DNA of 6,097 nt from Clostridiaceae bacterium. GTDB taxonomy: Bacteria; Bacillota; Clostridia; Acetivibrionales; DUMC01. The position numbers were made by a program, and so were the translations under genes. The DNA is taken from NCBI GenBank assembly GCA_012512865.1, contig JAAZDH010000126.1:1-6097 (forward strand). Reading direction: 5' to 3'. Below, piece after piece: positions 1 through 6,089 of the stretch (positions are counted from its first letter, which is position 1; each line of letters begins with the position of its first letter). Under the pieces are notes generated by a model. It was given only the letters and a program-made list of their open reading frames with translations, had not been told where the DNA came from and did no database searches.

Positions 1-425
1 CCCCGTGTGGGGAGAGACTATTAAAGCAATAAAGCACGTATAAAATAGTGAGATTTCAATCCTCTCTCCCCGTGTGGGGAGAGACCCTGTCAGCTCGCAT
101 TTTTTCCATAAACTCTGTAATTTCAATCCACTCTCCCCGTGTGGGGAGAGACGAGCAGGTTGTTACAATGCTGTACAGGTATCATAAATTTCAATCCACT
201 CTCCCCGTGTGGGGAGAGACCTGCTTCCGAAATAACCCATGAGCCAAATGGTACGATTTCAATCCACTCTCCCCGTGTGGGGAGAGACTGCTTTCTTGCC
301 CATAACAGCCTGCACCATCGTATAATTTCAATCCACTCTCCCCGTGTGGGGAGAGACGTAGTTCGTGCCGGTGGCAAGCTTTTGAATCTCTGATTTCAAT
401 CCACTCTCCCCGTGTGGGGAGAGAC
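1..425 (-). CRISPR. Type I-C CRISPR array, 7 repeats (one partial) and 6 spacers
   Basis: Repeats of 33 bp lie at 1-18 (cut by the window edge), 53-85, 120-152, 188-220, 256-288, 325-357 and 393-425. Spacers are 19-52 (34 bp), 86-119 (34), 153-187 (35), 221-255 (35), 289-324 (36) and 358-392 (35), all different. Read on the minus strand, each repeat begins GT, then has an 8-bp stem CTCTCCCC / GGGGAGAG around an ACAC loop, then the 11-nt tail TGGATTGAAAT. That tail is the usual 5' handle of type I-C crRNAs, which fixes the transcription direction as leftward, the same as the cas genes. The leader is therefore at the 426 side and the newest spacer is 358-392. All complete repeats are identical except 53-85, at the old end. 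The array continues left of the window, so total length is unknown. Confidence 0.98.
53..85 (-). repeat. Variant CRISPR repeat with one base change at the handle boundary
   Basis: This repeat differs from the other five complete copies only at position 63, where the plus strand has T instead of A. In transcript orientation this is repeat position 23, the first base of the 11-nt handle, changed from T to A. In the consensus, position 23 faces T2 and cannot pair; in the variant A23 can pair with T2, so the hairpin stem grows from 8 to 9 bp. It is the oldest complete repeat visible, and drift at the leader-distal end is common. Confidence 0.9.
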
Positions 426-595
426 GGCAAAAATATACAATTATTTCTCTTTCTATTTATACATTTTTCACAGTTTGAACAAAATATTAAAATATATTTA
501 AAAAATATTTAGGTATAATTAACATATATTGCCATAAACAACATTGAATTTTAGTGCGAATATATCAACATTTTTATGTTTACTATACTTTCGCA
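426..595 (-). promoter_or_regulatory. CRISPR leader between cas2 and the array
   Basis: These 170 bp separate the cas2 stop from the first repeat and are strikingly AT-rich, much more so than the genes or spacers. Position and composition fit a leader, which carries the pre-crRNA promoter and the sequence that directs Cas1-Cas2 to the first repeat. The leader-repeat junction on the minus strand reads TTTTTGCC then GTCTC. No open reading frame of note lies inside. The half near cas2 contains a large inverted repeat, listed separately. Confidence 0.85.
456..482 (-). promoter_or_regulatory. Candidate pre-crRNA promoter in the leader
   Basis: On the minus strand a -35-like TTGTTC (482-477) and a -10-like TATAAA (461-456) are separated by 15 bp, slightly short. 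Transcription would begin near 450, about 25 nt before the first repeat. A second candidate lies further up: TTGTTT (541-536) and TATACC (517-512) with an 18-bp gap. In such AT-rich DNA boxes arise by chance, so the choice between them is uncertain. Confidence 0.35.
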
Positions 596-602
596 CTAAA
601 AT
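548..602 (-). repeat. 13-bp perfect inverted repeat across the cas2 stop, possible terminator or leader element
   Basis: The arms 548-560 (ATTTTAGTGCGAA) and 590-602 are perfect reverse complements, separated by 29 bp. Inside the loop a second small hairpin pairs AACAT (567-571) with ATGTT (576-580) around a TTTT loop. The right arm contains the cas2 stop codon (596-598). It could end or attenuate the cas transcript before the array, but no long U tract follows the stem on the minus strand, so it is not a classical intrinsic terminator. It may instead protect the 3' end of the cas mRNA or bind a protein. Confidence 0.6.
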
Positions 603-886
603 ATAAGTGTGTCTTCCACATTAAATGAAGGTTTTGCTCCAATATGTTCAATTTTATTCTTATAGTTATTACCTAAATAATAAAACCTTAGGCTGTCTTT
701 TTCTTTATCTATGATTTTCACTAATTTATGCTGAAGCTCCCTACATTTAGCTGCATCAAGCACACATTCAAACACAGAATTTTGAACCCTTTGCCCATAA
801 TTAACACATTGCTTTGCAACCGTCCTTAATCTTTTTCTCCCGCTTGCATCTTCTGTATTAACATCATAAGTAATAAGTACCAACAT
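596..886 (-). CDS. cas2: CRISPR-associated endoribonuclease/integration protein Cas2
   Basis: Cas2 is the small dimeric partner of Cas1 in spacer acquisition; it bridges two Cas1 dimers and measures the prespacer. The 96-aa product begins MLVLITYDV, the first ferredoxin-fold strand with the conserved metal-site aspartate (D8). It continues with SGRKRLRTVAKQC and GQRVQNSVFEC, the helix and second strand typical of type I-C Cas2. I chose the ATG at 886 rather than the upstream ATG at 907: the former has an AGGTGAG ribosome binding site 7 nt away, starts at the usual family N-terminus, and sits 11 nt after the cas1 stop, with the binding site overlapping that stop. The upstream ATG has no such site. 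Family length is about 90-97 aa, so the gene looks intact. It is the last cas gene before the leader. Confidence 0.95.
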   Translation of the reverse strand: MLVLITYDVNTEDASGRKRLRTVAKQCVNYGQRVQNSVFECVLDAAKCRELQHKLVKIIDKEKDSLRFYYLGNNYKNKIEHIGAKPSFNVEDTLIF

Positions 887-897
887 TAACTTCTCAC

Positions 898-1929
898 CTA
901 CTTCCATAAAAATGGCGGGTATTCATCCAAATCACCACGAATATATCTTGCAAGCAACATTGCTTGGACATATGGAACAAGACCCCATTCCACTTTTTCA
1001 TTTAAAAACGGATGAGTTATTCTCTCTTGTTTTCTTGATTGCCAGGCAGAAAGAATACTTTTTCTGGTTGCATCATCCATTAAGACCGCTCCGTTTTCCT
1101 TTTGAAAAAAACCTTTTTCATTTACAATCCTCATATTAATAAGAGAAATAACAAATCTATCTGCATATACTGAACGCAATTCTTCCATCAAATCCAGCGC
1201 AAGGGAGACTCTTCCAGGCCTGTCCCTGTGCAAAAAGCCTACATAGGGATCCAGCCCAACAGTTTCAAGAGCAGCAGCAACATCATGTGCCAGCAATGTA
1301 TATGCAAATGATAACATAGCATTAATATTATCACGTGGAGGACGTTTATTCCTTCCCCTAAAGTAGAAATATTCCTTCTGCTGTAGAATTAAATCATCAA
1401 ACACATTAAAATATTGAGCAGCAGCTTCTCCTTCAAATCCCCTAATTTCTCCTAAATCATTGCAATTTGAAACATAATTCAATGAATTCGCCAGAAATCT
1501 TGAAGCTTGTCTTAACTTTTCAGCATCAAGACGCAAAGCATAGTCTCTTATAGCTCTTTCAATAACCCACCTGGAATTATAAATTTTCCCTATAATAATA
1601 TTTTTTGCGATCTTAACACTCTCTTCTTCATTTTCTGATAAATTGTATTGTGTTTTTCTTAGAATTACATTCCCTCTTACTTCACCTACAATTCTGGCTA
1701 AAAATCTACCGCTTTGTGTTAAAAAAGACAGGGCTATATTTTTTTTCGCACAAGCTCCCATAAGTGCAGGACTCGCTCCAGTGTAACCAAAAGAAATAAT
1801 ACTTTCAAGATTATGCAGCGGAACTCTTGCTGCTTCAACCTCTCCTTTTAAAATCACAATGTTTTCACCATCAAGAGACAAATATGCATCAGAAGAAGTA
1901 ACATAGAGGGTGTTTAAAAGCTTTCTCAA
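898..1929 (-). CDS. cas1: CRISPR-associated integrase Cas1 (type I-C), TTG start
   Basis: Cas1 is the metal-dependent integrase that joins new spacers to the leader-proximal repeat, working with Cas2. The 343-aa protein has an N-terminal beta domain (about residues 1-85) and a C-terminal helical catalytic domain. The expected metal ligands are visible: E166 in RGFEGEAAAQYF, H234 in GFLHRDRPGR, and D246 in LALDLMEELR. The ending EYPPFLWK is typical of I-C Cas1, and the length is normal. The start codon is TTG at 1929-1927; it overlaps the cas4 stop by 4 nt (TTGA) and is preceded by a strong GGAGG site 7 nt upstream, inside the end of cas4. No ATG fits the N-terminus better. The overlap suggests translational coupling to cas4, a partner in prespacer processing. 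Confidence 0.97.
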   Translation of the reverse strand: MRKLLNTLYVTSSDAYLSLDGENIVILKGEVEAARVPLHNLESIISFGYTGASPALMGACAKKNIALSFLTQSGRFLARIVGEVRGNVILRKTQYNLSENEEESVKIAKNIIIGKIYNSRWVIERAIRDYALRLDAEKLRQASRFLANSLNYVSNCNDLGEIRGFEGEAAAQYFNVFDDLILQQKEYFYFRGRNKRPPRDNINAMLSFAYTLLAHDVAAALETVGLDPYVGFLHRDRPGRVSLALDLMEELRSVYADRFVISLINMRIVNEKGFFQKENGAVLMDDATRKSILSAWQSRKQERITHPFLNEKVEWGLVPYVQAMLLARYIRGDLDEYPPFLWK

Positions 1930-2591
1930 TCCTCTTCCTCCAATCTCTTGCTAATATATGTGTTCACAGAGAGGTTTTTGCATAATTTAGGGATGCATAT
2001 GCCTTTCAATGAGCATGCATTGCAAGCTTTTGTAATTTTAACTTTAGGTGTATGGCGCCTTTCATACATACTATGCATTTCCTCAAAGGCATCCCTTGCT
2101 TCCTTCCTGATTTCGTAATCAAAGACAACTATATGCCTATGCTTTGTTTCTCCATAGAACAAAAAACCTTCCTTAATGTCGCATAAAAGCATTTCTTCGA
2201 GACATATTGCTTGTGCACACAGCTGTAAAGCATCTGCATTATTCTCTTTTGGTTTTCCTCTTTTATACTCAATAGGTGTAGGAAGATACAAATTATCTCT
2301 GTCAAACAGTTTGATCCCTTTTACAGATTTTTTAAACTCCACAACATCGCAAACGCCATACACCCCAAGAGAACGCGAGAATACAGACATCCCTCTTGAA
2401 ATAATAATGTCCTTTCTCTTTTCATACCCTAAACTATCATGGGTCTTCTCATGCAGTATTGCCCCTTCAATAGTGCGAAGATTATCTTGCCATTGTTGCT
2501 CCACATGTATTAATGCCCATTGACGCCGGCAAAATGCAAAATGCTGTATACCGGACAGCATAAGGAAATCATCCTCTTTATACTCTCTCAT
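1926..2591 (-). CDS. cas4: CRISPR-associated exonuclease Cas4 (RecB-like, Fe-S)
   Basis: Cas4 trims prespacers and helps select those with the right PAM, working with Cas1-Cas2 in type I-C systems. The 221-aa product shows the RecB-family nuclease core: H47 in GAILHEK, D82 in GVCD, the E108-x-K110 pair in IEYKRGK, and Q123 in LQLCAQA. The iron-sulfur cluster cysteines are C21 (FAFCRRQW) near the N-terminus and C190, C193 and C199 near the C-terminus; C204 is an extra one. The N-terminal segment MLSGIQHFAFCRRQWALIH is characteristic of I-C Cas4. The ATG overlaps the cas7 stop by 4 nt (ATGA) and has only a weak GGAA site, which suggests coupling to cas7 translation. All key residues are present, so I expect an active enzyme. 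Confidence 0.97.
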   Translation of the reverse strand: MREYKEDDFLMLSGIQHFAFCRRQWALIHVEQQWQDNLRTIEGAILHEKTHDSLGYEKRKDIIISRGMSVFSRSLGVYGVCDVVEFKKSVKGIKLFDRDNLYLPTPIEYKRGKPKENNADALQLCAQAICLEEMLLCDIKEGFLFYGETKHRHIVVFDYEIRKEARDAFEEMHSMYERRHTPKVKITKACNACSLKGICIPKLCKNLSVNTYISKRLEEED

Positions 2592-3469
2592 ATCATTCCA
2601 ATCAATTCAACCCCTGGCGGAATAGCAGGTTTATCAATCATAATCTCATAATCGGAAAAACACCTTGGTGGTTTTGATTGATCTTTACGTTTTACTGAGA
2701 CAGTTTCAAAAAGTTTATACGCAGGACAATTTCCCAATTCACTTTCATGCTTAAATACAATCAACTGGCGAACTGCCATATTCCCTCTTGCTGCTGAATG
2801 ATCATGTTCAAACATATTAATAATAGCTTCCCATAACAGATTTAGATCATCTTCCGAAAATCCTGTGGTTTTCCTGGCCAAATTAGCGGAAATATAGCCT
2901 TCTGCCCTATATAAAGCGTATGGAACTATTTGTTTTCTCCCCATCTTTGAACTTTTTTCACCCTCATTTGCATATGTGACACTTGTTATTCCAATTTCCT
3001 GCTGAGTAATTACATCTATGCTCCTTGCAAATCCTAATTGAACGGGTCCGCGTACTTGTCCGCAATTGTACTTCAATGTCATAACCGCTCCAAATGCCCT
3101 TATATCATAAAAATTCATGCACATAAAGGAAGTTATTCTTTTAAATTCTTCCTTTTCAGGTTCATCTGCAGAAACTTCACCCTTATTATTTTTAGGAGGT
3201 TCAACATTACATGATGCATAAGCCCATTTCCGGTTTTCATCAAGTGGTATTCCGCCCTTAACATATATCTTATAACCTATTTCGCCATCCTTTACGGTAT
3301 CGACATAATCTCTTATTTTTCTCTTCAAGCAAACATCAGTAACAATTCCATACCCGGTTTCGGGGTCTATTCTTGGCATGTTGCCGGCATCCGGGTCACC
3401 ATTCGGATTACCGTTCTGAACATCAAATAGTATAACAAATTCATACCTATTTTTAATAATATCACTCAT
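2588..3469 (-). CDS. cas7: Type I-C Cascade backbone protein Cas7c (Csd2 family)
   Basis: Cas7 subunits polymerise along the crRNA spacer to form the backbone of the surveillance complex, several copies per complex. The 293-aa product is of normal length and carries the family signature near its start: LFDVQNGNPNGDPDAGNMPR, followed by TDVCLKRKIRDYV. Further typical segments are NFYDIRAFGAVM (about residues 120-131) and GPVQLGFARSIDVI (about residues 141-154). The start at 3469 has an AAAGGAG site 8 nt upstream. This is the only gene in the cluster preceded by a sizeable gap (62 bp after cas8c), so it has its own strong site rather than depending on coupling; this may serve the higher copy number Cas7 needs, an inference. 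Confidence 0.97.
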   Translation of the reverse strand: MSDIIKNRYEFVILFDVQNGNPNGDPDAGNMPRIDPETGYGIVTDVCLKRKIRDYVDTVKDGEIGYKIYVKGGIPLDENRKWAYASCNVEPPKNNKGEVSADEPEKEEFKRITSFMCMNFYDIRAFGAVMTLKYNCGQVRGPVQLGFARSIDVITQQEIGITSVTYANEGEKSSKMGRKQIVPYALYRAEGYISANLARKTTGFSEDDLNLLWEAIINMFEHDHSAARGNMAVRQLIVFKHESELGNCPAYKLFETVSVKRKDQSKPPRCFSDYEIMIDKPAIPPGVELIGMI

Positions 3470-3531
3470 ATTTCATTCTCCTTTACTTAAATTTTAATTA
3501 AATTAATAATAAACTAAGTTCTCATAATAAT
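3470..3531 (-). other. 62-bp AT-rich gap between cas8c and cas7c
   Basis: This is the longest spacing within the cas cluster. It is nearly all A and T, includes the palindrome TTTAATTAAA (3493-3502), and ends with the cas7c ribosome binding site (AAAGGAG, 3484-3478). I see no convincing -35 and -10 pair and no stable GC-containing hairpin, so neither a promoter nor a terminator can be supported. Confidence 0.5.
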
Positions 3532-3891
3532 TCACTTTTTACTTGCATATTCGGCATTACGCTGATGATAGTAGCCTAAAGCAAATATCCCTTGTTCATC
3601 CAATGTTAAATGTGATGGAATAGGATTGTTTTCGATGTCCAGTAAATCCATGATTTGCCCTATTTTTTTATCAACAGCAACACCATAATCCATCTTGGAT
3701 ATATGATTTTGAGAAAGTTTTAATAGGATTGGAAAAACGGTTGCAGGTGTTGCACATGCTGATGAAAAATATCTGTCTCTAATTGTTGTGTTTAACTTCC
3801 CATCGCTAGCGTCTCTCTGTGCTTTTTCAAGCACTGCAAAAAGCCTCCCCAAAACATAAGCCTTGTTATTGTTATGCTCATTCAATGACAT
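3532..3891 (-). CDS. cas11c: Cas11c small subunit, translated from an internal start within cas8c
   Basis: Type I-C complexes are known to contain a small subunit, Cas11c, made from an internal start in the 3' part of cas8c. Here an in-frame ATG at 3891-3889 (cas8c residue M476) is preceded by AAGGAGGT at 3906-3899, a full Shine-Dalgarno sequence 7 nt from the start. That is as good as any site in the window and has no purpose for cas8c itself. The product would be 119 aa, starting MSLNEHNNNKAYVLGRLFAV and ending with the cas8c stop, close in size to the roughly 120-aa Cas11c described for Desulfovibrio vulgaris. It would be mainly helical and line the belly of Cascade beside Cas7. It is an overlapping product in the same frame as cas8c, not a separate gene. 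Expression is not shown by sequence alone. Confidence 0.82.
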   Translation of the reverse strand: MSLNEHNNNKAYVLGRLFAVLEKAQRDASDGKLNTTIRDRYFSSACATPATVFPILLKLSQNHISKMDYGVAVDKKIGQIMDLLDIENNPIPSHLTLDEQGIFALGYYHQRNAEYASKK

Positions 3892-5316
3892 ACTTAATAC
3901 CTCCTTATACTTATTTTGCTCTCTATATTTTCTTAAAAGATATGCTTTGATAATTGATGCTTTATAATAATTGACTTCTCTTTCTGCCCGTATTCTAATC
4001 ATAATTGCGTTAAAAAGTGCAGATGGATATGGACTTCCTGTAAGGATAGAACGCAATACACTTCCGGCAAGAAGCGGAGAAGCAGATTTTTCCTCCGATT
4101 TCGGATTCACAGTTTCATATAACAACCGGTAAATTGAAAATACATCCGGTTCCTCTTCAAACTGCTTTTCTATCCTCATGTCAAGATAATGCCTTGAAAT
4201 TTTCTCCACAAAGCCACCCAGGCTATCCCTTATAAAAAATCTGACAGAAAGTCTTGCTGCATTAGGAGATAACCCTAAAATATAAAAACGGGTATCTTTG
4301 TTAAATGCTTCAGATAAATCACCAATTCTTAAACCTTGTGAAATTTTATCGAATGCTCCTTCAACTTCTCTTACGGCTCTTTCATCACGTATATATTTTG
4401 CATTTTCAGTATTTACTGTTTTAAGCTCACCAGGATCTAAGAATAATGAGGCCAAATCTTGTATTTTTTTACCTGGGCTTTCTGCCCAGAATACGACTGT
4501 TGTATCTCCTAAGTGCTGTTTATGGGCATCATCGGCAAGAATATGGTTTAAAACTGTAGTATAGGCAAATGCTGCATATTCGCCTATAGGTGCATTTAAA
4601 CCCTGAGCACCATCTTTGCCGTATGATTCATATGCTGCTGCATTGAATGATACCAAGGCTGCTCCAGCACTTTTTGAACCACGTACCCCCTTTATGTTTG
4701 GGTGCAATCGGGCAATTCTGCAAATTTCCCCGCTTACAAGGCACTGTCCTTCCCGCCCCTCAGTCGAACTTAGCTTATACTCTTCCCATGCCTTTTTAAT
4801 TTTCGTATTTTGATGAATATATCCCTTGCCATCCAACCTAAAAACAATATTGCCTCCCGAAATAATATCTTCCAGGTTATCCTGCAAAGCCGGATGTTCT
4901 TTAGCTTTTTCAATATCCCATTTATTCAAGAAGACTAGTACTGCCCTGGCTTCGTCACAATCAACATCACTCAAAATCTTATTGTGTAAATCTTTAAAAG
5001 CTTCAAAACAGTTTTTTGTCTTGTCAGGGTTTTTATTTTTTACTATACCTAATACATAACCTGAATTATCACAGAGGAAATTAGGTTTAATTCCAGAAGA
5101 CCTCTTCTCTTGTTCTGGAACTTCCATGACTTGCGGAAAATCTTTATTACCCTTTCCCGATGGAATTTTTAACGGAATAACTTCCAGTAGTTCGCCTTCT
5201 TTTGAAATATTTAGGGCATAAGATACCTTTGCTTTGCAATAACCGGGTTTTGCAATATCGCTCTCTTCATCTTCCCCCAGTATTTCGTAATATTTAACAA
5301 GTGATTGTAATATCAT
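3532..5316 (-). CDS. cas8c: Type I-C Cascade large subunit Cas8c (Csd1 family)
   Basis: Cas8c is the large subunit that recognises the PAM on target DNA and helps open the duplex and recruit Cas3. The 594-aa length is normal. The N-terminus MILQSLVKYYEIL is typical of the family. The most diagnostic stretch is about residues 192-256: CLVSGEICRIARLHPNIKG, then GAALVSFNAAAYESYG, then NAPIGEYAAFAYTT. Later come VVFWAESPG (about 274-282) and SPNAARLSVRFF (about 350-361). The C-terminal part (476-594), with GRLFAVLEKAQRDA, is the helical domain also made separately as Cas11c. The ATG at 5316 lies 4 nt after the cas5 stop, with a GAGGTGAGGA ribosome binding site overlapping that stop. No frameshift or gap is seen. 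Confidence 0.96.
   Translation of the reverse strand: MILQSLVKYYEILGEDEESDIAKPGYCKAKVSYALNISKEGELLEVIPLKIPSGKGNKDFPQVMEVPEQEKRSSGIKPNFLCDNSGYVLGIVKNKNPDKTKNCFEAFKDLHNKILSDVDCDEARAVLVFLNKWDIEKAKEHPALQDNLEDIISGGNIVFRLDGKGYIHQNTKIKKAWEEYKLSSTEGREGQCLVSGEICRIARLHPNIKGVRGSKSAGAALVSFNAAAYESYGKDGAQGLNAPIGEYAAFAYTTVLNHILADDAHKQHLGDTTVVFWAESPGKKIQDLASLFLDPGELKTVNTENAKYIRDERAVREVEGAFDKISQGLRIGDLSEAFNKDTRFYILGLSPNAARLSVRFFIRDSLGGFVEKISRHYLDMRIEKQFEEEPDVFSIYRLLYETVNPKSEEKSASPLLAGSVLRSILTGSPYPSALFNAIMIRIRAEREVNYYKASIIKAYLLRKYREQNKYKEVLSMSLNEHNNNKAYVLGRLFAVLEKAQRDASDGKLNTTIRDRYFSSACATPATVFPILLKLSQNHISKMDYGVAVDKKIGQIMDLLDIENNPIPSHLTLDEQGIFALGYYHQRNAEYASKK
3899..3906 (-). promoter_or_regulatory. Internal Shine-Dalgarno sequence for Cas11c
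   Basis: AAGGAGGT on the minus strand, complementary to the 3' end of 16S rRNA over its full length, lies inside the cas8c coding region 7 nt before the in-frame ATG at 3891. Within cas8c it encodes part of the residues KEV (471-473), a region where the amino acids alone would not demand this sequence. Confidence 0.85.
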
Positions 5317-5320
5317 ATCC

Positions 5321-5974
5321 TCACCTCACAAATTCAACATTTCTCAGGTCAATAATACCATCTCGCATAGTAGCTCTAAAAAATACCGGTTGCACATTTT
5401 CAGGGTCGCTGAAATCCATATCATACAGCATGTATCCCATATCAACTTCTCCTTCGTATGCTGTTTTCGGAACCTCTTCTGCTAGTTTAAATTTGACTGG
5501 AAATTCTCTGCATCCAAAACAAGGCGTATGATAACACTGCCCCTTCCGAATTCTTCTTAAAGCCATATTATAATGTTTTTCGGGAGTATCTTCTTCTCCT
5601 GCTTTGTCTGTCATTTCAAAATGAGCTTCTATTACATAGTGAACATCTTTAAGAATCGTAGATGCTCTTTGCTGCCTATCTGAAGTAGTATCAATATAAT
5701 CTATGTTCTTTTTTCCGTCTATTAATGCCTTTGCATTGGATGCCAATATTTTACTGCTTACTTCATTTCTTCTTATATTAGTAAAACAAATTTTGCTGCA
5801 AACGTAAATCTTGTCTATTATCCATTTAATGGCGGGCTTCCAGTAAATTGATTCAATAATGCCCCTGGCAGCCGATGGCGTTATAATATTGTAGCTAACC
5901 CTTTCAACTTTCATCTCTGGTCTTGAGAAAAGAGCATAAGGCCCTTCAACATCAAGCATTATTCCATATCCCAT
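5321..5974 (-). CDS. cas5c: Type I-C crRNA-processing endoribonuclease Cas5c (Cas5d)
   Basis: In type I-C systems Cas5 replaces Cas6: it cuts pre-crRNA at the 3' base of the repeat hairpin and stays bound to the 5' handle as a Cascade subunit. The 217-aa product begins MGYGIMLDVEGPYALFSRPE, the RAMP fold start. Comparison from memory with Bacillus halodurans Cas5d (Y46, K116, H117) places the catalytic residues at Y44 (ESIYWKP), K133 and H134 (PEKHYNM), all present. KDVHYVIEAHFE (about 109-120) is another family segment. I chose the ATG at 5974, which has AAGGAAGGGG just upstream; an in-frame ATG at 6016 would add 14 residues that include this binding site and do not look like family sequence. 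C147, C152 and C155 form a small cysteine-rich stretch; C147 and C155 seem usual in relatives, C152 less so. It is the first gene of the visible operon. Confidence 0.95.
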   Translation of the reverse strand: MGYGIMLDVEGPYALFSRPEMKVERVSYNIITPSAARGIIESIYWKPAIKWIIDKIYVCSKICFTNIRRNEVSSKILASNAKALIDGKKNIDYIDTTSDRQQRASTILKDVHYVIEAHFEMTDKAGEEDTPEKHYNMALRRIRKGQCYHTPCFGCREFPVKFKLAEEVPKTAYEGEVDMGYMLYDMDFSDPENVQPVFFRATMRDGIIDLRNVEFVR

Positions 5975-6018
5975 AACTTCCCCTTCCTTTCTTCTAATAA
6001 TTAATTGTATAAGCATAG

Positions 6019-6062
6019 TTTATAATATAATAATACGAATGATATAATAATACGAATGTCAA
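6019..6062 (-). promoter_or_regulatory. Candidate cas operon promoter, interrupted by a tandem duplication
   Basis: On the minus strand a perfect -35 hexamer TTGACA lies at 6062-6057 and a good -10-like TATAAA at 6024-6019, about 45 nt before the cas5c start. The gap between them is 32 bp, too long for a sigma-70-type promoter. The gap holds two copies of a 17-bp unit; with a single copy it would be 15 bp. No good -10 box lies 16-18 bp after TTGACA. Other TA-rich boxes (for example TATTAT at 6035-6030, 21 bp away) may be used, so the true start is unclear. Confidence 0.45.
6025..6058. repeat. Perfect 17-bp tandem direct repeat, two copies
   Basis: The unit ATATAATAATACGAATG (plus strand) occurs at 6025-6041 and again, without any gap, at 6042-6058, with no mismatch. 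The bases flanking the pair do not extend the match. It lies wholly between the TTGACA box and the TATAAA box upstream of cas5c. It may be a replication-slippage duplication or a pair of operator sites. Confidence 0.95.
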
Positions 6063-6089
6063 TACTTTTTTTATGTTATGTAAAGTATT
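6061..6089. repeat. 8-bp inverted repeat abutting the -35 box
   Basis: AATACTTT (6061-6068) and AAAGTATT (6082-6089) are perfect reverse complements with a 13-bp AT-only-rich centre. One arm overlaps the first two bases of the TTGACA box. It could be an operator for a dimeric regulator, or a weak hairpin at the end of a gene further right. The arms are low in GC, so chance is a real possibility. Confidence 0.4.

Noticed and set aside
48..430. Overlapping open reading frames on both strands with repeated peptides such as IHSPRVGRD and SLPTRGEWIEI
   Set aside because: They are translations of the CRISPR repeats; the repetition comes from the DNA repeat and is no sign of a repeat protein.
514..519. 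Perfect TATAAT on the plus strand in the leader
   Set aside because: No suitable -35 lies 16-18 bp before it, and it would transcribe toward the 3' end of cas2 in antisense; in this AT-rich stretch it is probably chance.
426..595. tracrRNA or other small RNA gene in the leader
   Set aside because: There is no anti-repeat sequence, and type I-C does not use a tracrRNA.
887..907. Longer cas2 beginning at the ATG at 907
   Set aside because: It has no ribosome binding site and would overlap cas1; MLVLITYDV at 886 is the normal family start and has AGGTGAG upstream.
912..5531. Several plus-strand open reading frames of 65-115 codons (for example 912-1139, 2176-2523, 4298-4564)
   Set aside because: Each lies opposite a well-supported cas gene, has no recognisable product, and reflects that gene's codon pattern on the other strand.
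5975..6016. Longer cas5c beginning at the ATG at 6016
   Set aside because: The added 14 residues would encode across the AAGGAAGGGG binding site of the ATG at 5974, and the family N-terminus fits the shorter form.
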